DNA of 64,000 nt from Cantharellus purpuraceus (Eukaryota > Basidiomycota > Agaricomycetes > Cantharellales > Hydnaceae), in the NCBI GenBank assembly GCA_025174535.1, contig JALBUN010000045.1, forward strand, positions 1,922,001 through 1,986,000, written 5' to 3'. The stretch's first letter is position 1. Each line of letters starts with the position of its first letter. The notes beneath the pieces were generated by a model. The model had not been told where the DNA came from, did no database searches, and worked only from the letters and a program-made list of their open reading frames with translations. The translations under genes were made by a program, and so were the position numbers. Of this stretch, positions 38,086-49,013 are shown piece by piece.

Positions 38086-38440
38086 CACCTCATCTACTGA
38101 CAAGACGTGAACATCGTTTGGAAACTCGGATACTAAGACACCCACTCAAATGATCATTAAGCCTGAGCGATCATATAACACTTTGTTTTATCTTTCTTCA
38201 TGTATAACAATCTAAGTACTCTATAAACCTCTGTTAACAACGCCAATGCCGGTCTCAGCAACTTGAGTCGGGGATGGGCGCTGCATAGCCCCGCTAAAGA
38301 TATATATGGGCATGCCTTTCTACAAAATACTCTCATCATAGATAGTGCTTACATAAATTGAATATGTCAGCGCTTCAGCGTTTTGCAGTTGCAATTAAGG
38401 TTTCTTCGGACGCTGAATTCAACAGGCAACCTCGTCGACC
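38086..38440. other. Upstream region of the eL29 gene
   Basis: This is the boundary between the repeat island and housekeeping DNA. No gene was seen. CpG content rises again here. The eL29 promoter must lie in this stretch. Confidence 0.45.
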
Positions 38441-38854
38441 ATGGCCAAGTCAAAGAAGTGAGTATTTGTTGTTAACACTACTTCTTTCGATTTTGCTCAT
38501 TAATTATCGTATCAGCCACACAAACCATAACCAAAGCAAGAAGGCCCACCGTAATGGTATCAAAAAGCCTCAAGTTCACCGGTCGCGGTCGCTGAAAGGC
38601 GTAAGTCCTTATTCTTCATGGCTCGTAGTGGTACGACTGATGTCTACGCACAGGTTGACCCTAAGGTCTATTTTTCTGTTGATGATTTGGCTAATTGTCT
38701 TGACATATCTTTTGCCAGTTCCGACGAAATGCCCGGTATTCACTCGCAGGCACGGTCAGTGAAACACTTTGGTCGTAGATCCATATACTGATCGCTTGTT
38801 CTTGTGCAGATAAAAGCTCGTGCAGAGCAAAGAGCGGCCGCTGAGAAAGCATGA
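38441..38854 (+). CDS. RPL29: 60S ribosomal protein eL29
   Basis: A very short, highly basic protein of the large ribosomal subunit, split into five tiny exons. ATG GCC AAG TCA AAG AA is joined across an intron to the next exon, giving [40 protein letters not shown] and [20 protein letters not shown] follow across three more introns, then a stop at 38,854. MAKSKNHTNHNQ is unmistakable for eL29. Total length is about 64 residues, usual for fungi. It is convergent with TFC1, whose stop is 129 bp away. No single long frame covers it, so it is easily missed by ORF-based annotation. Confidence 0.93.
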
Positions 38855-38983
38855 CTTGCTAGGAAAGATGGTCGCCGGGTATCAGATAGCACGCTATGTT
38901 CTCCCTTCATGCACGCTTGCCAACATGCAGAGCATATGATTACATGACAGGTGTTAGCATTTCTACAGTATGTAAAAACGATA

Positions 38984-41116
38984 TCAAGGAGCTGTGGTCT
39001 TTCCTTGTGCCAAAACCTTCCGCAGACGCTCTGCCTAGAGGACATGTTAAGTCCATTATGCAGCACAGTGAAACAAGGACGTACAGCGGCCTCCTCAGGG
39101 GGAAGTGCTCCTTTAGCTTTGTTATGCTTTCTGTTCTTATGTGTGTAGGCTGGACCGTGTATATAATTCCGAGACTCTGAGAGGTTGGACAGCAACTTGG
39201 CGCATTCTTCGTCAGTAGCGACATGCCCATCCAACAGAGAGAAGAATTTGTGCCGTAAAACCGCTTTGATGCGTTCGAGAAGTGTAGATTGGTACCATCC
39301 ATCGCGTTCCTGAAAATAAGCTCGAAGTCAGATGTAAGCATTGAGTTTGAAAACGAGACTCGCATTGCATCCGTCTCGTAGTTCTTCTTCGCTTTCAACC
39401 ATTTGCAATAGCATTGGGTCCTGTATGTCACATAGTTGGAAAGACGCTATTTCGGTGCGTTGAGTTTTGCCGTCAAATATATGCGATTTCCTATACAAGA
39501 TAAAGGTATAATGGGGGATGCATTTTTTTCTAGTAAAAATCGGCGTACCTATCTGAACCAACATCCGTGTGCTCACTTCGGGCAGCAGTGTTATCGGGAT
39601 ACCTTGCCTCCACACGCCCCGTCACTGATGGTCGTGCAGATGGATTGTTGACGTTTCGAAAATATAGCCGTTGGAAACTATTAACCGTGAATCTATCATA
39701 CCAACATACTTTCAGGAAGACTTACAAGCGAGAAGCAATGTCAATCCTTGGGTCATAGCCAAATTTCACAAGAGTATCGCGCCAAGGACCATCGATAAAC
39801 ACATAGCAAAACAACGGTATCAAGTACTTTGTACTGCGACGCCCATGTCAGTCGGTCTAGGGACACTCCGAGACTAAAATAGCCACACTTGCTGATTTCA
39901 CGGGCATCGAGAAATGAAAATTGATTCAGGAGAGCAAGTTTCGTCCATATGGGACGCTCTTCAAAATGCTGTCGGAGTGTCTCAGTTACTGCCCAATACG
40001 AAAACTAAGAGAGTGGGTACCTTCTGTAAGGCGATGGAGAGTTCGGGATTGGCTGATGACCGCATTTCTTCGACCTGCTTGGAAGGGCAAGTGGGCACCT
40101 GCGTAATGTGGTTTCAGACATCATGTGAACTCTCATCATAACCTGAACCGACCTCTTTTTCTGACATGGTCATAGGCGTCACTGACCAACTTTTCCATCT
40201 GAACCTGTTTATATACCTTTTCTTCTCCCTGCCTGTTTGTTCATTTACGGAGGCTTCCACGATGGACATCGGATTCTGCTTGAAACTACGGATACTCTGG
40301 CTTAGCATGGTATCCAGCCCTTTGGACATGATTCTTACTTGTACATTTGGGGTATCCCTTGACGGGAGAACACAGGTGGTGGCATCATTTTGAGATTACT
40401 TCGATACTTCGGTTCCTCCATGGTCGTATCTTCCTCGCCTTGCAAAAGCGAAGGATCAAGAGTCGAGGCCGACTGGTCTGCCACATAGTACTCCTCTTTT
40501 TCTAAACCGAATCTGAAGTTTTTAATGGCATGTGCTAACCCGTACATGAGACTATTAACTTCAGGGTTCGCATCGAAAGAATAACATACCGTCGAGCCTC
40601 TCCATCGAAAAACGTAGCTTGGAGATGGGATCTAACATATCAGGTTGATACTGGAAGTCTACTAAACCTTGTCGAAGCGGAAGAAAGGTACTCAGATAGG
40701 AAAGACTGAATACCGAGTGCCTCGGACTCACTCCTAAAACGAAGGGTTCTGGGAATACCTCCCACAACCTCGGCGGTGTATTCACCATCACAGTCAACTT
40801 CACCAGAGGCACCTTGTGAGACATCCAATCGTCTTGTTTTGCGTTTCACAAGTTTCAACAGTAAGTTATTGGTGCTCGTTATGTCTCCAGGGACTGGATG
40901 TGAAAATGGGTTTTCAGGACGAAAGTTCAAGTCCACAAGATTGTCACGGTCTTCGCTTCGTTTGCTTCTCCTGAAGGCGTGGTCGACGCAGGTCTGACCT
41001 CCTAAAGTTTGCATAGCGATCGGCACCGACGTTGGAGAAACATAACCCGGATATTCGATAGAATAAAAATGTTGCAGGGGTAGTGGATGAGACTTAGCTT
41101 CATCTTTTGGCTGCAT
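38984..41116 (-). CDS. TFC1: TFIIIC subunit 5 (tau95/Sfc1 type)
   Basis: DNA-binding subunit of TFIIIC, which recognises the A-box of tRNA genes for RNA polymerase III. The N-terminal part has FYSIEYPGYVSPTSVPIAMQ, LNFRPENPFSHPVPGDITST and LLLKLVKRKTRRLD. The middle has YGLAHAIKNFRFGLEKEEYY and MPPPVFSRQGIPQMYK. Spliced segments of the C-terminal half are FEERPIWTKLALLNQFSFLD, CYVFIDGPWRDTLVKFGYDP, then FQLCDIQDPMLLQMVES and ERDGWYQSTLLERIKAVL. The terminal intron (GTACGT..CCTCTAG) leads to AERLRKVLAQGKTTAP and the stop at 38,984. Without it the frame would run into the eL29 gene. The start at 41,116 (MQPKDEAKSHPLPL) is preferred over the in-frame ATG at 41,248 because the preceding 44 residues look unconserved. 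Confidence 0.88.
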
Positions 41117-42193
41117 TTCACTAATTAAGCACTGGTTTCCAGGTGTGGCGCGACTGAGTTGGCACGTGCGCGTGTCTGCCGTCCGGTGACGTAACTCAAA
41201 CAGCTGCTCGTCGTCGTATAAGGATCTCACGAACTTCGCTCTCAACAACGTTGAGCTCTCGGAAGAGAAAAGACCTGTTGAAACCTGAGTTGAAACTTCT
41301 TGACGAGTTTAATCTCCTCTGTCATCACCTACTTGTTGGAGTATCGAGGCCGACGAACACGGAAGTATAGTGTCGGTACCACAGAGTTCAACAGCCGCAA
41401 ATACACACGCATAGCGGTCAAGTACGGCGATCCTTATTTCAGTTTGCCCACCTGACTTGGTGGTATATACCATATTGTTCTATCGGACACTTCAGTTGAT
41501 TGCTCCCCGCACAACTGAAGTGTACGTCCCATTTCATCCTCACATGTATAGCTACGTTAACCGCGAGCTCTGTAGTATACATCTAGGTAGCTACTGAATT
41601 TAGCATTTGATTGCTCCCCGCACAACTGAAGTTATACATCTAGTCCCTCTTCGCGTTCCATATCTTTCACTACTGTAGGCAGTGTCTGAAGATTCAACCA
41701 ACCATATTTCAACACGTATGGCAATGCCTTCAGATCATTTGTCAAATTACAATTCTCCAGCTGCAGAAATGTAACACATAATTCGATTGTATTTACTGCA
41801 TTGACTGTTATATCAACGAAGTTGGTCGGATTGCATGCTTTATAACAGGACAAAACGGTCATTGAAAAGTGCTAGTATTCGCACGATCTTCCTTACATGT
41901 CTGCACCGGAGGACCCATCTAAATCGGCCGCCATGAGGCGCTAGGAATAGCGAACGGTAGCTTCATGGAAGACCTACAAAAAAAAATCGTCAACCAAATC
42001 AGATTGACTAGGGAAAGACAAAAAGAAATTAGGGTGAGGGAGGTTCACCAGTTGTACCTCCACTGCACACATTGATCACTTTGAAAAGTTCAAGGTTGAT
42101 CGAATCACGAGCCGTCGCATAGTGCTTTCGAAGTATGCTATTACTCAGAGTATAGTCTGTCCTGGTGTTGGACTTACAAACCGTTGTTACAAT
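41117..42193. other. Intergenic region with short repeats and a relic ORF
   Basis: It holds the repeat pair at 41,488-41,632. A 76-residue minus-strand frame lies at 41,632-41,862 (MTVLSCYKACNPTNFVDITV, Leu-rich, ending inside the repeat). It may be a fragment of an F-box/LRR-type gene, but the evidence is too weak to call. Nothing else was seen. Confidence 0.4.
41488..41632. repeat. 26-bp direct repeat containing a hairpin
   Basis: TTGATTGCTCCCCGCACAAC and the following TGAAGT occur exactly at 41,496-41,521 and 41,607-41,632. The first copy sits in an 11-bp perfect inverted repeat, CACTTCAGTTG / CAACTGAAGTG (41,488-41,522). TATACATCTAG also occurs twice nearby. This could be the footprint of a small transposon. 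Confidence 0.75.
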
Positions 42194-42797
42194 TTATTTC
42201 GACTTTGTATATTGGCCTTTAAAAGCATTCAACATCTCCATAGCATTCTGAGGCAAAATCAAGGATAAGAGAGCCTGAAATATGTCATGAGGACGTGACA
42301 TACCTCAGGATCTACATTCACCCCTGCATTTGCTAGATCTTCTCTCAGCCTCTGCACGCACTTCCGAAACGTAGGATTTGCCAGAAGTCTAAATAACTGC
42401 ATAGTCGATGGCGGTCTCTCAGGTGAGAAATCAACTCCTAAAAATCCGGCCGCATGAAAGATGCGATAGATGAGAATTGAATCGCCTTGATTAAAGAAGA
42501 GTTGCAAACCTTGCTCCTTCATAGACCGACTAAACTCTTTCAGGGCGATCTGGAGGACTGATTATGGTAAATCATATACAGTGAAAAATTCATACTCACT
42601 AGGGCATTCGGGTTAGTGGCAAGTTGCTGAAATAGCGGTGAATCTTTGAAGCTGGGATTTTCTGTTGCCTTTGTGGAGGGCGTGGACGCGAAGGCCCTGA
42701 CCCTTGCAGGATATAGGTGCGCATGAGCTAGGGGTGTGTGTCTAAATCTTTGAAGGAACGTCGTCGTGAACGCTATTCGTAACTGTCGAGAGAACAT
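42194..42797 (-). CDS. Small putative mitochondrial protein of unknown function
   Basis: The N-terminus (MFSRQLRIAFTTTFLQRFRH) is basic, amphipathic and free of acidic residues, as in mitochondrial targeting sequences. An Ala/Ser-rich stretch (ARVRAFASTPSTKATENPSF) could hold the cleavage site. The mature part, assembled across two introns, reads LFQQLATNPNAL, then IALKEFSRSMKEQGLQLFFN, GFLGVDFSPERPPSTMQLFR and ALLSLILPQNAMEMLNAFKG, stopping at 42,194. I do not recognise the family. The second intron is only 29 nt in this model (see findings); without it the protein ends VCHVLMTYFRLSYP. It is divergent from PSF3 across 74 bp. Confidence 0.6.
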
Positions 42798-42871
42798 GGT
42801 AGTTGGGAGGAATGTGGGCGTCTGCTGTGTCAGTCGCGCGACGCGTCACGAGTGGTCGCGTGCCGAACGCC

Positions 42872-43775
42872 ATGGATGACGACTACTACTCGATTGATAC
42901 CATTCTCGCAAGTAATCAAGTGGGTCATTTATACCGTAGTAACGCATGGCTGACAGCTTTTTAGAAACTTCAATGTATCTTTAGTGTCGACATTCCTGGC
43001 CTTGGCTATCTGGATGGCGGCACAGAGGAAGACGTAACGCAGCTAGAGCAGTAACCGTGGGCTTCACTCACTAACCTGTGGCTGAGCAGATTAAGGCTAG
43101 TACCAAAGTCCAGCTACCATATTGGTTAGCCTCTACACTGCTTATGGCGTATGTACCCAATTCATACAAAACGTCAAGATCATCATGCGAGCATTGTTCC
43201 CAGCGACTATGCGGACTTCACAATCCCAGCACCTTTCAGTGCACGGGTGAGCAATGCGCTTAATGCAGAGCCACGGAGCGTCCGACTCTCGGCGTTGGTG
43301 GGAGGCGGCGGACAATGGTACGGCTTCGGGAAGATGATAGCTCAGTTGTGAGCCTTGACCTTAATATTCGTGGCACCTGATTTACTGTTAAACGCGCTTT
43401 CAGGCTGGAAAAGAACCAAGGAGATGAGATGTCAGATATGCTGATGAAAGTGGGCAGACTGCCGAACAAGGCAGGCACTAATACTGATGTTGCTCTCGTA
43501 AAGACTTTTCATCAACGTTTGGTTGATGTTATGGATCAAGCACAACACTTTGGGGGCAGCGCCAACACCGTGGCTGCCGGTTCACGGTATGGCGACACTG
43601 GGGGAGAGTTTCGTGAAGGTCTAGAAGCTACCGAGCGCGAGTGTAAGTGAACACGTTAGGTCTGTCTCTTCCGAATCTTAGAGCGTATGATACTTTCGTT
43701 CCAGTATTCTTTTTGGCTCAAGAAAGCACGGCACGAAGTAAGCGATGGTATGAGAGTTCTAACAAGAGGCGATAG
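42872..43775 (+). CDS. PSF3: GINS complex subunit Psf3
   Basis: Subunit of the GINS tetramer, which joins Cdc45 and Mcm2-7 to form the replicative helicase. The first exon gives MDDDYYSIDTILASNQ, joined to KLQCIFSVDIPGLGYLDGGT. Further exons give IKASTKVQLPYWLASTLLMA, then IVPSDYADFTIPAPFSARVS and VALVKTFHQRLVDVMDQAQH. DYYSID.ILA.NQ followed by a V(D)IPG..YLDGG segment is characteristic of Psf3. The last intron (GTAAGT..TTCCAG) leads to LAQESTARSKRWYESSNKRR and a stop at 43,775. Length of about 200 residues is normal for the family. It is convergent with PKR1, 45 bp away. Confidence 0.88.
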
Positions 43776-43820
43776 CGTCAGGGATGCCTATACACATTTG
43801 CATGCATGATTTATGTACCT

Positions 43821-44202
43821 TCATCTATCTTTCTTATGTGCCTCTTCACTCGGATTGTTACTTTCTTGAGGATTTTTCTGCAGTGATGCCTGTCTTAATT
43901 CATTGACGAACCTATGTAATCAAGTGAGTCTGATGAGAGCGCAAGGTCAGAGAGACTCACCACTTTACACTAGCCCACAGCGCGAGAGAGATGCAGATGA
44001 GGACGAAGAAATGAGGGTTACCCCCAGTGACAAAGAAGAGGACGACCAGCACCAACAAGAGAAAGACGAAAATGCCGTCGACGATCAGAAGGAATGTCGG
44101 GTGGAGGGAAGACCCTAGAGTAAGTATATGTGACACTACAGGAATTTCAGTAAGGGTCTGTAATTCGCTGTCGGATTCGATATGGTTCTCGCCAGGCGAC
44201 AT
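43821..44202 (-). CDS. PKR1: Pkr1-like V-ATPase assembly factor
   Basis: Small ER membrane protein of the Pkr1 family, needed for V-ATPase assembly in yeast. It starts MSPGENHIESDSELQTL. A Pro-containing juxtamembrane segment (LTLGSSLHPTFLLIVD) precedes two hydrophobic spans (GIFVFLLLVLVVLFFVTG and FFVLICISLALWASVKW). One intron then joins VKW to FVNELRQASLQKNPQESN. The [W]F[VI].EL motif after the second span is the family signature. The model ends KKDR at 43,821, about 110 residues, the usual length. The tail is charged but lacks the KK..-type ER retrieval motif in its usual position. Confidence 0.8.
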
Positions 44203-44482
44203 GGTACGTACGTCACGGTACTTAACCTAGAGGCCACTAGCTGTGACAGAGTTGGTGCTATTTGATGCACGGACCGTGCTTTTACCAGCTACAACCACAA
44301 GGCAGCAAGACTAAAGAACATCCCTAAGAGCTATCAAGATGCACTATATTAATGTTGATATACTGAAGGACTGGCTCGAGTTGAACAAGCCAGAGATGTG
44401 AGGCCCAGCAGAAACATACAGAGAGAGTGATTCAATTAAAGTGCTTTGAAACGCTACAGACACATACAATCAGCAGCGTGAC

Positions 44483-44842
44483 CTACATTCTTGTAGATTC
44501 TAGCGTCTCCATGGATGTGACACTGTTTCCTCGCACCACCTATGCACAGGTCAACCAGGCATATTAACTTTACGCTATGAAGAACGAAGGACTGACACTT
44601 ACAACAGTCCCAATGGGATGTTTTGAAGCAGCCACAGTCTCTTCCAACGCATCGTCAACGACGAGATTTAAAAAAATATCGAAACCACGAAGGATGCCAC
44701 TGATTTTGCGACCTCCTTGGAGGTGGATGAACAACTTTTTGTCCATGAACTATAAATCCACATGATTTTGTGAACAAGTAGTAAATGAAAGGGGTAGAGC
44801 TTTGGGCACCTTTTTTAGTTCAGGCTGAGAAGCTTTGGACAT
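44483..44842 (-). CDS. SMX2: Small nuclear ribonucleoprotein G (SmG)
   Basis: Core Sm protein of the heptameric ring on spliceosomal snRNAs. Three exons on the minus strand give MSKASQPELKK, then FMDKKLFIHLQGGRKISGIL and RGFDIFLNLVVDDALEET, then VVRGNSVTSMETLESTRM with the stop at 44,483. GRKISGILRGFD is the Sm1 motif and VVRGNSVTSME the Sm2 motif of the G subunit. First intron GTGCCC..TTATAG, second GTAAGT..CATAG. Full length is about 77 residues, as usual. Because the exons are tiny, no long open frame marks this gene. It is divergent from the disordered orphan gene, with 199 bp between the starts. Confidence 0.9.
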
Positions 44843-45041
44843 GGTCTTGTGGCGTTGGTACGAGCCGGGATGCAGTAAACAAATTCAAAGCCAGCCAGTA
44901 AGTGACGGTCTTCGAGAGGCTCGGTTCACGCTCTTCTTATCACATCCCTATCTACACATTTTACCACTAGTGTGAGAGTCCCCATTTACTTTTTCGTTCA
45001 CTGTGCGCTTTCAACTTATTACCAACACCCTAGAACAAGTT

Positions 45042-47063
45042 ATGGACTGGAGGAGCGGCGGCAGACAAAATACGACTGGTTCTGCTTTTCGAGGAATAAG
45101 CTCAAGAAACAGAGCTAGAGGTAGGGGCAGGAGTGTGCCATTTAATATCCGCGGCGGTGATACTGGGGCGCAGTCCTCCGCTGTCACTCCCGCAGCTGCC
45201 CTACTGCCTCCGCCCCCACCCCCACCTCCACCTCCGGCCACACAATCAACATCAAGCCCGCCGATGAATCCTTTCCCCCCATCTAAGCCTCCATCACGCA
45301 GGGGCCCGCCTCCTCATCGTTCCCAGTCACTTAGTAATATCGATACTTCGACGGCCCCTCTTACACGCCCTGCAACACTGACTCCCACACCAGGTGGAAG
45401 ACCTCAAGAAAGTCGTCGCACCCCTCACAATCCTTCCAACGTCGTCATTCCCCCAGTGTCTTCCCCCAAGCTAGATTCATCTGCACCAACAACACCAAAC
45501 TCCTCCCGTCCAAAACCCTCTCGCAAACGATCCCATAATCGCACCCGTTCATCCTCCAAGGCATCCGCAACGCAGCAGGTTTCCGCTGCACCCTCTGTTA
45601 GCTCACTCCGAGACAAGAACAAGGAATCTCCTCGTATGGCATCAGCTTCAGCCCTTCCACACGTACAGTCTCATGACCTCCGTACGAATATTGACACGCT
45701 CGTAGAGCGAGTACGTGCGATGGCCATGGCTGGCTCCGCTATAGATAAGGACAGAGACAAAGAGGGAGTTCATACACCACACGATGGTCATATTGATTGG
45801 GCAGGAGATGAAGATGATACTCTGCCGGACTTAGACGATTGGGTCAAGCCAAAGCACTCACAGCATAAGGAGGCAGACCAAGCAGAACCAGAAAAGGTTC
45901 CCGAACAGCATTCCCTTCCTCCGGTAGAGGAGACAGCTGATCCCATTCCGACCTCCCAGCATCAGGATATGCAGAGGACGAGCAGTTTGGAACCTGAAAA
46001 GAATGATTTACGGCCTCAAGAGAGGAAGGATATCAAGACATCCAAGATTACCTACGACAATGTAGATGTTGGTTCTGGAAGGGCTAAGATGAGAGGAAAG
46101 CATGGCAGAAAGAAAAGCATGGCATCCGACGCCAGTTTAGTTACTCAGGCTTCAGCAGGCTCTGAAGCGAAGCCCAGCGACTGTATGGGGCCTGCTAGAC
46201 CTCACCAGCCATTAGTACATCCTCTACCTCCAAAGCCTCAAATCTCAGCTCCACCGCCGCGTGGATCTAGGTCGCGAGGTCTCACTCACGGAACCCAACC
46301 TACGGCCAGAACAAAGGACACAATCTACAGCGAAGTGTCATCAGCTACGCCATCACGCGAAGGGCTTGTGGAACCGCGACCAACACAAGCTGTCAAGCTT
46401 ATCGTAGATACTGCAAGTAAGGCGACAATTGTCGAGCCACAGGCTCTGAAGAAGGCATTTGACCCTACTGTTGACTGGGCGAATGCGCCACGACCGACGC
46501 AAAACTCAAACTTAAAATCCGTTCGTGCAACTTCAGAAGTCGCATCGTCTAGCATTGGAGCTCATCCTGACACACATACCAGGAAGCGTGCGTTCGACCC
46601 TAGCGTGGACTGGTCGAGGGCCTCCACAACTTCTGATATATCGCCGTCACGACGTCCGTCACCAGCAGCCACATATTCTCCCGTCCCTTCTGGCCATATC
46701 TCGTCACCTCCTGGCTTCACTCATCCGCATGCTGCACTTTCATATGATCTCTCGCGCAGCCCATTTCCACACCCAAACTTCTCTCCCCGATTATCCTCAG
46801 CGCGTACTTCTCCACGGTCCTCTAATCACACCCGCTCCCAAATGAGCTCACCTGAGAGAAGCCAACATCGCCGGCAAGATAAGGAGGGGCTGACGCATCT
46901 TCGTGCCCATTCATCGCCGCAGACAGGGCCCGGGACACGCACACATACATCGAGACCCGTCATTACGCTCGACGCTCTCTCCCGAATTTCTCGCACCCTC
47001 GGAGCACCCGGAGCTACCACACCACCGCGAGGGCCAACCATTGAGGTTGTCGTTGCAGACTGA
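45042..47063 (+). CDS. Large intrinsically disordered protein of unknown function
   Basis: A single-exon frame of about 673 residues. It opens MDWRSGGRQNTTGSAFRGIS and a short Arg/Gly segment (RNRARGRGR). A poly-Pro run (near residues 57-67), then long Ser/Pro/Thr- and charge-rich stretches follow. The recognisable internal features are HIDWAGDEDDTLPDLDDW in the middle and a motif occurring twice near the C-terminus: KKAFDPTVDWANA and RKRAFDPSVDWSRA. The three DW-containing segments may be short linear binding motifs. No folded domain or membrane span is visible. The Arg/Gly-rich start could suggest RNA binding, but that is inference only. The family is not recognised, although the tidy frame and usual base composition argue for a real gene. 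Confidence 0.7.
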   Translation: MDWRSGGRQNTTGSAFRGISSRNRARGRGRSVPFNIRGGDTGAQSSAVTPAAALLPPPPPPPPPPATQSTSSPPMNPFPPSKPPSRRGPPPHRSQSLSNIDTSTAPLTRPATLTPTPGGRPQESRRTPHNPSNVVIPPVSSPKLDSSAPTTPNSSRPKPSRKRSHNRTRSSSKASATQQVSAAPSVSSLRDKNKESPRMASASALPHVQSHDLRTNIDTLVERVRAMAMAGSAIDKDRDKEGVHTPHDGHIDWAGDEDDTLPDLDDWVKPKHSQHKEADQAEPEKVPEQHSLPPVEETADPIPTSQHQDMQRTSSLEPEKNDLRPQERKDIKTSKITYDNVDVGSGRAKMRGKHGRKKSMASDASLVTQASAGSEAKPSDCMGPARPHQPLVHPLPPKPQISAPPPRGSRSRGLTHGTQPTARTKDTIYSEVSSATPSREGLVEPRPTQAVKLIVDTASKATIVEPQALKKAFDPTVDWANAPRPTQNSNLKSVRATSEVASSSIGAHPDTHTRKRAFDPSVDWSRASTTSDISPSRRPSPAATYSPVPSGHISSPPGFTHPHAALSYDLSRSPFPHPNFSPRLSSARTSPRSSNHTRSQMSSPERSQHRRQDKEGLTHLRAHSSPQTGPGTRTHTSRPVITLDALSRISRTLGAPGATTPPRGPTIEVVVAD

Positions 47064-47349
47064 ACTGGTGACAGTGAAGACATGCTGTTCTGTTCTAATA
47101 TTTCTTAGCCATTATTGTGAGGTCACATATTACCCTGCAATTTGCAGAGTTACTGCCGACCTTCACGATTAGATTACCCCTCTCCGCCCTTTGGTTAGTT
47201 CGGTTTTAGCAAACATATACCATCCCAGCCTAGTCTCTTTAGTACATTGGCTTGGTTCCCTAGTACGATTGTAGTGCAAACGTGTATTTTCTTTGATGCT
47301 TCTCTGATGAGTGATTGACTTACACTATTCTCCGAATTTAGGTAAGGAG

Positions 47350-48900
47350 CTATTCAGAGCTGAAATACGACAATTCTAAGCCTATTGCGCGAATGGGTTT
47401 CGAGCCACTAGCGAGATCTGAGACTACGCCAAGACTGACGAGTAAATTCCGTAAACGACCTTCCCACATCAAGGATACATCCTGAAATAGTATATATTCA
47501 TCAACTGGCATCACAGATATAGGTAGGGAATGCTCGCCGTGTTGGTTGATATCCGGGCTTTGACAACTCCTTGAACTTCTTCATTATTTGCGTGTGCTGT
47601 GCCAGCTATTGCGCCGCTCTTTTGTACTGTATCATGAGAGGTGTCCGGGACGCGCTGTATGGCGTTTCCAACGCCCAAACTGTGCCGTATCCACCATTCT
47701 GCTCCCATGGTCCATTCACTCTCATAACTGTACACGTTAAAATCAAACCGAGAGCACAATGATAGATCCCGAGATACACGGGCTGCATATGCGGTAGAAA
47801 TATGACCCATCATGGGATTAAAAATAGCGGTGATGGTAGTCGGAGGTTGAGACGACGGAGATTGATGGTTATATCTAGAGGGTGACGCAAGGGATGGTGG
47901 CGTCGCATCCGGGAGGGTTGTGAAACGTATTGCAGTAGAAACTGTATGACCAGAGGTCAGGCAACTTGACTGGTTGTGCGAAATAGTTCTCGCCTCCTGC
48001 ACTTTTCTCCTTCGCACTGAAGTAGAGTTCAGCACCTGCAGAGAGTCTCCCCTTGAGGCCTCCTTCCATGGCTTCTTCTTCGTCAATGCGCTTGCGACCT
48101 TCAATTCGCCACGTTGGCCGATCCTCAACATCCTCTGACTCGGCACTTAGCTTTCCGAAATTGCGAAGGACTCGAACGCCTAACATGGCATCGTCCGCAC
48201 TCCATGTGTACTCTGAGCACCATCTGCCAGTGTCGTGTTGAAGAGACAACATGAGATTGCTTAGTCCTGGTCCTGTCTGGCCATTACGAACACGCCGCGA
48301 GGATGAAGTCGTGACACTGGAACGAGGATCCGAAATGGCCGCCACGATGGCCTGCAGTGTAGGAGACAATCTCGTTGAATATAAAGCGTCGAGACGTCCT
48401 GTTGGGATGTACAAGCGGCCATACATGAGATAATCTGCAAAGACATCAGCAAGTTCGACGATATGCTGAACATGATTACCTCGGGTATCCACCCTTCGGC
48501 CTGCGAGCCACTCTTCATCTTTCCCTTCTGGTCTTCGAGGTTGATCGTAGACTTTGAACCTATCTACTATGTCTTTGAACCGGACGCTTCCAGAACGCAG
48601 TATACTCAGGTCACAAGAAGTGAAGATATATCCTATGGAACCATTAAGTGAGGGTAGGGCATTCATAGAATAGGTGGTGTTAAAAAGTGTGTTTGGCGAT
48701 TTAGAAATCGAGAAGGTAAGCCCTCGGGGGACTGTGAAGTCGAGAATGGCTTTGTTACAAATTTACTAAGCGGCCACACCAACGTGATCCATAATTCACT
48801 TACCCATGGACGAGCGCGTTAGATTTGAGTACAGGTTATCTTCATTCCATTCCGTAGCATGGTAGTACCTTCGAAGCACATACGAGGTAAATGTGAACAT
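47350..48900 (-). CDS. MDM10: Mdm10, ERMES/SAM beta-barrel protein
   Basis: Mitochondrial outer-membrane beta-barrel of the ER-mitochondria encounter structure, also a SAM complex partner. The first exon gives MFTFTSYVLRRYYHATEWNE and NLYSNLTRSSM. Splicing yields AILDFTVPRGLTFSISKSPN and MNALPSLNGSIGYIFTSCDL. Later segments are GRLYIPTGRLDALYSTRLSP and LMLSLQHDTGRWCSEYTWSA, then TTITAIFNPMMGHISTAYAA and the last strands. The final intron appears to use a GC donor (GCGAGC..TTTCAG, 56 nt). Removing it joins VVKARISTNT to DVSLMWEGRLRNLLVSLGVV and ends SYFSSE at 47,350, exactly the family C-terminus. The GT alternative runs into a stop. It is convergent with the disordered orphan. Confidence 0.88.
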
Positions 48901-49013
48901 TTCATGACATATAGATCCTAGAATGCCGCGGGACCAAATATAGATCACTATATTCTACTTTACATGTCCCTTATATTATACAACATCCATTCAAAGACCC
49001 TACTGTGTGATGC

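Noticed and set aside
38740..39431. Long minus-strand frames running from TFC1 into eL29
   Set aside because: They are intron read-through. Splicing at GTACGT..CCTCTAG gives the conserved TFC1 end before eL29.
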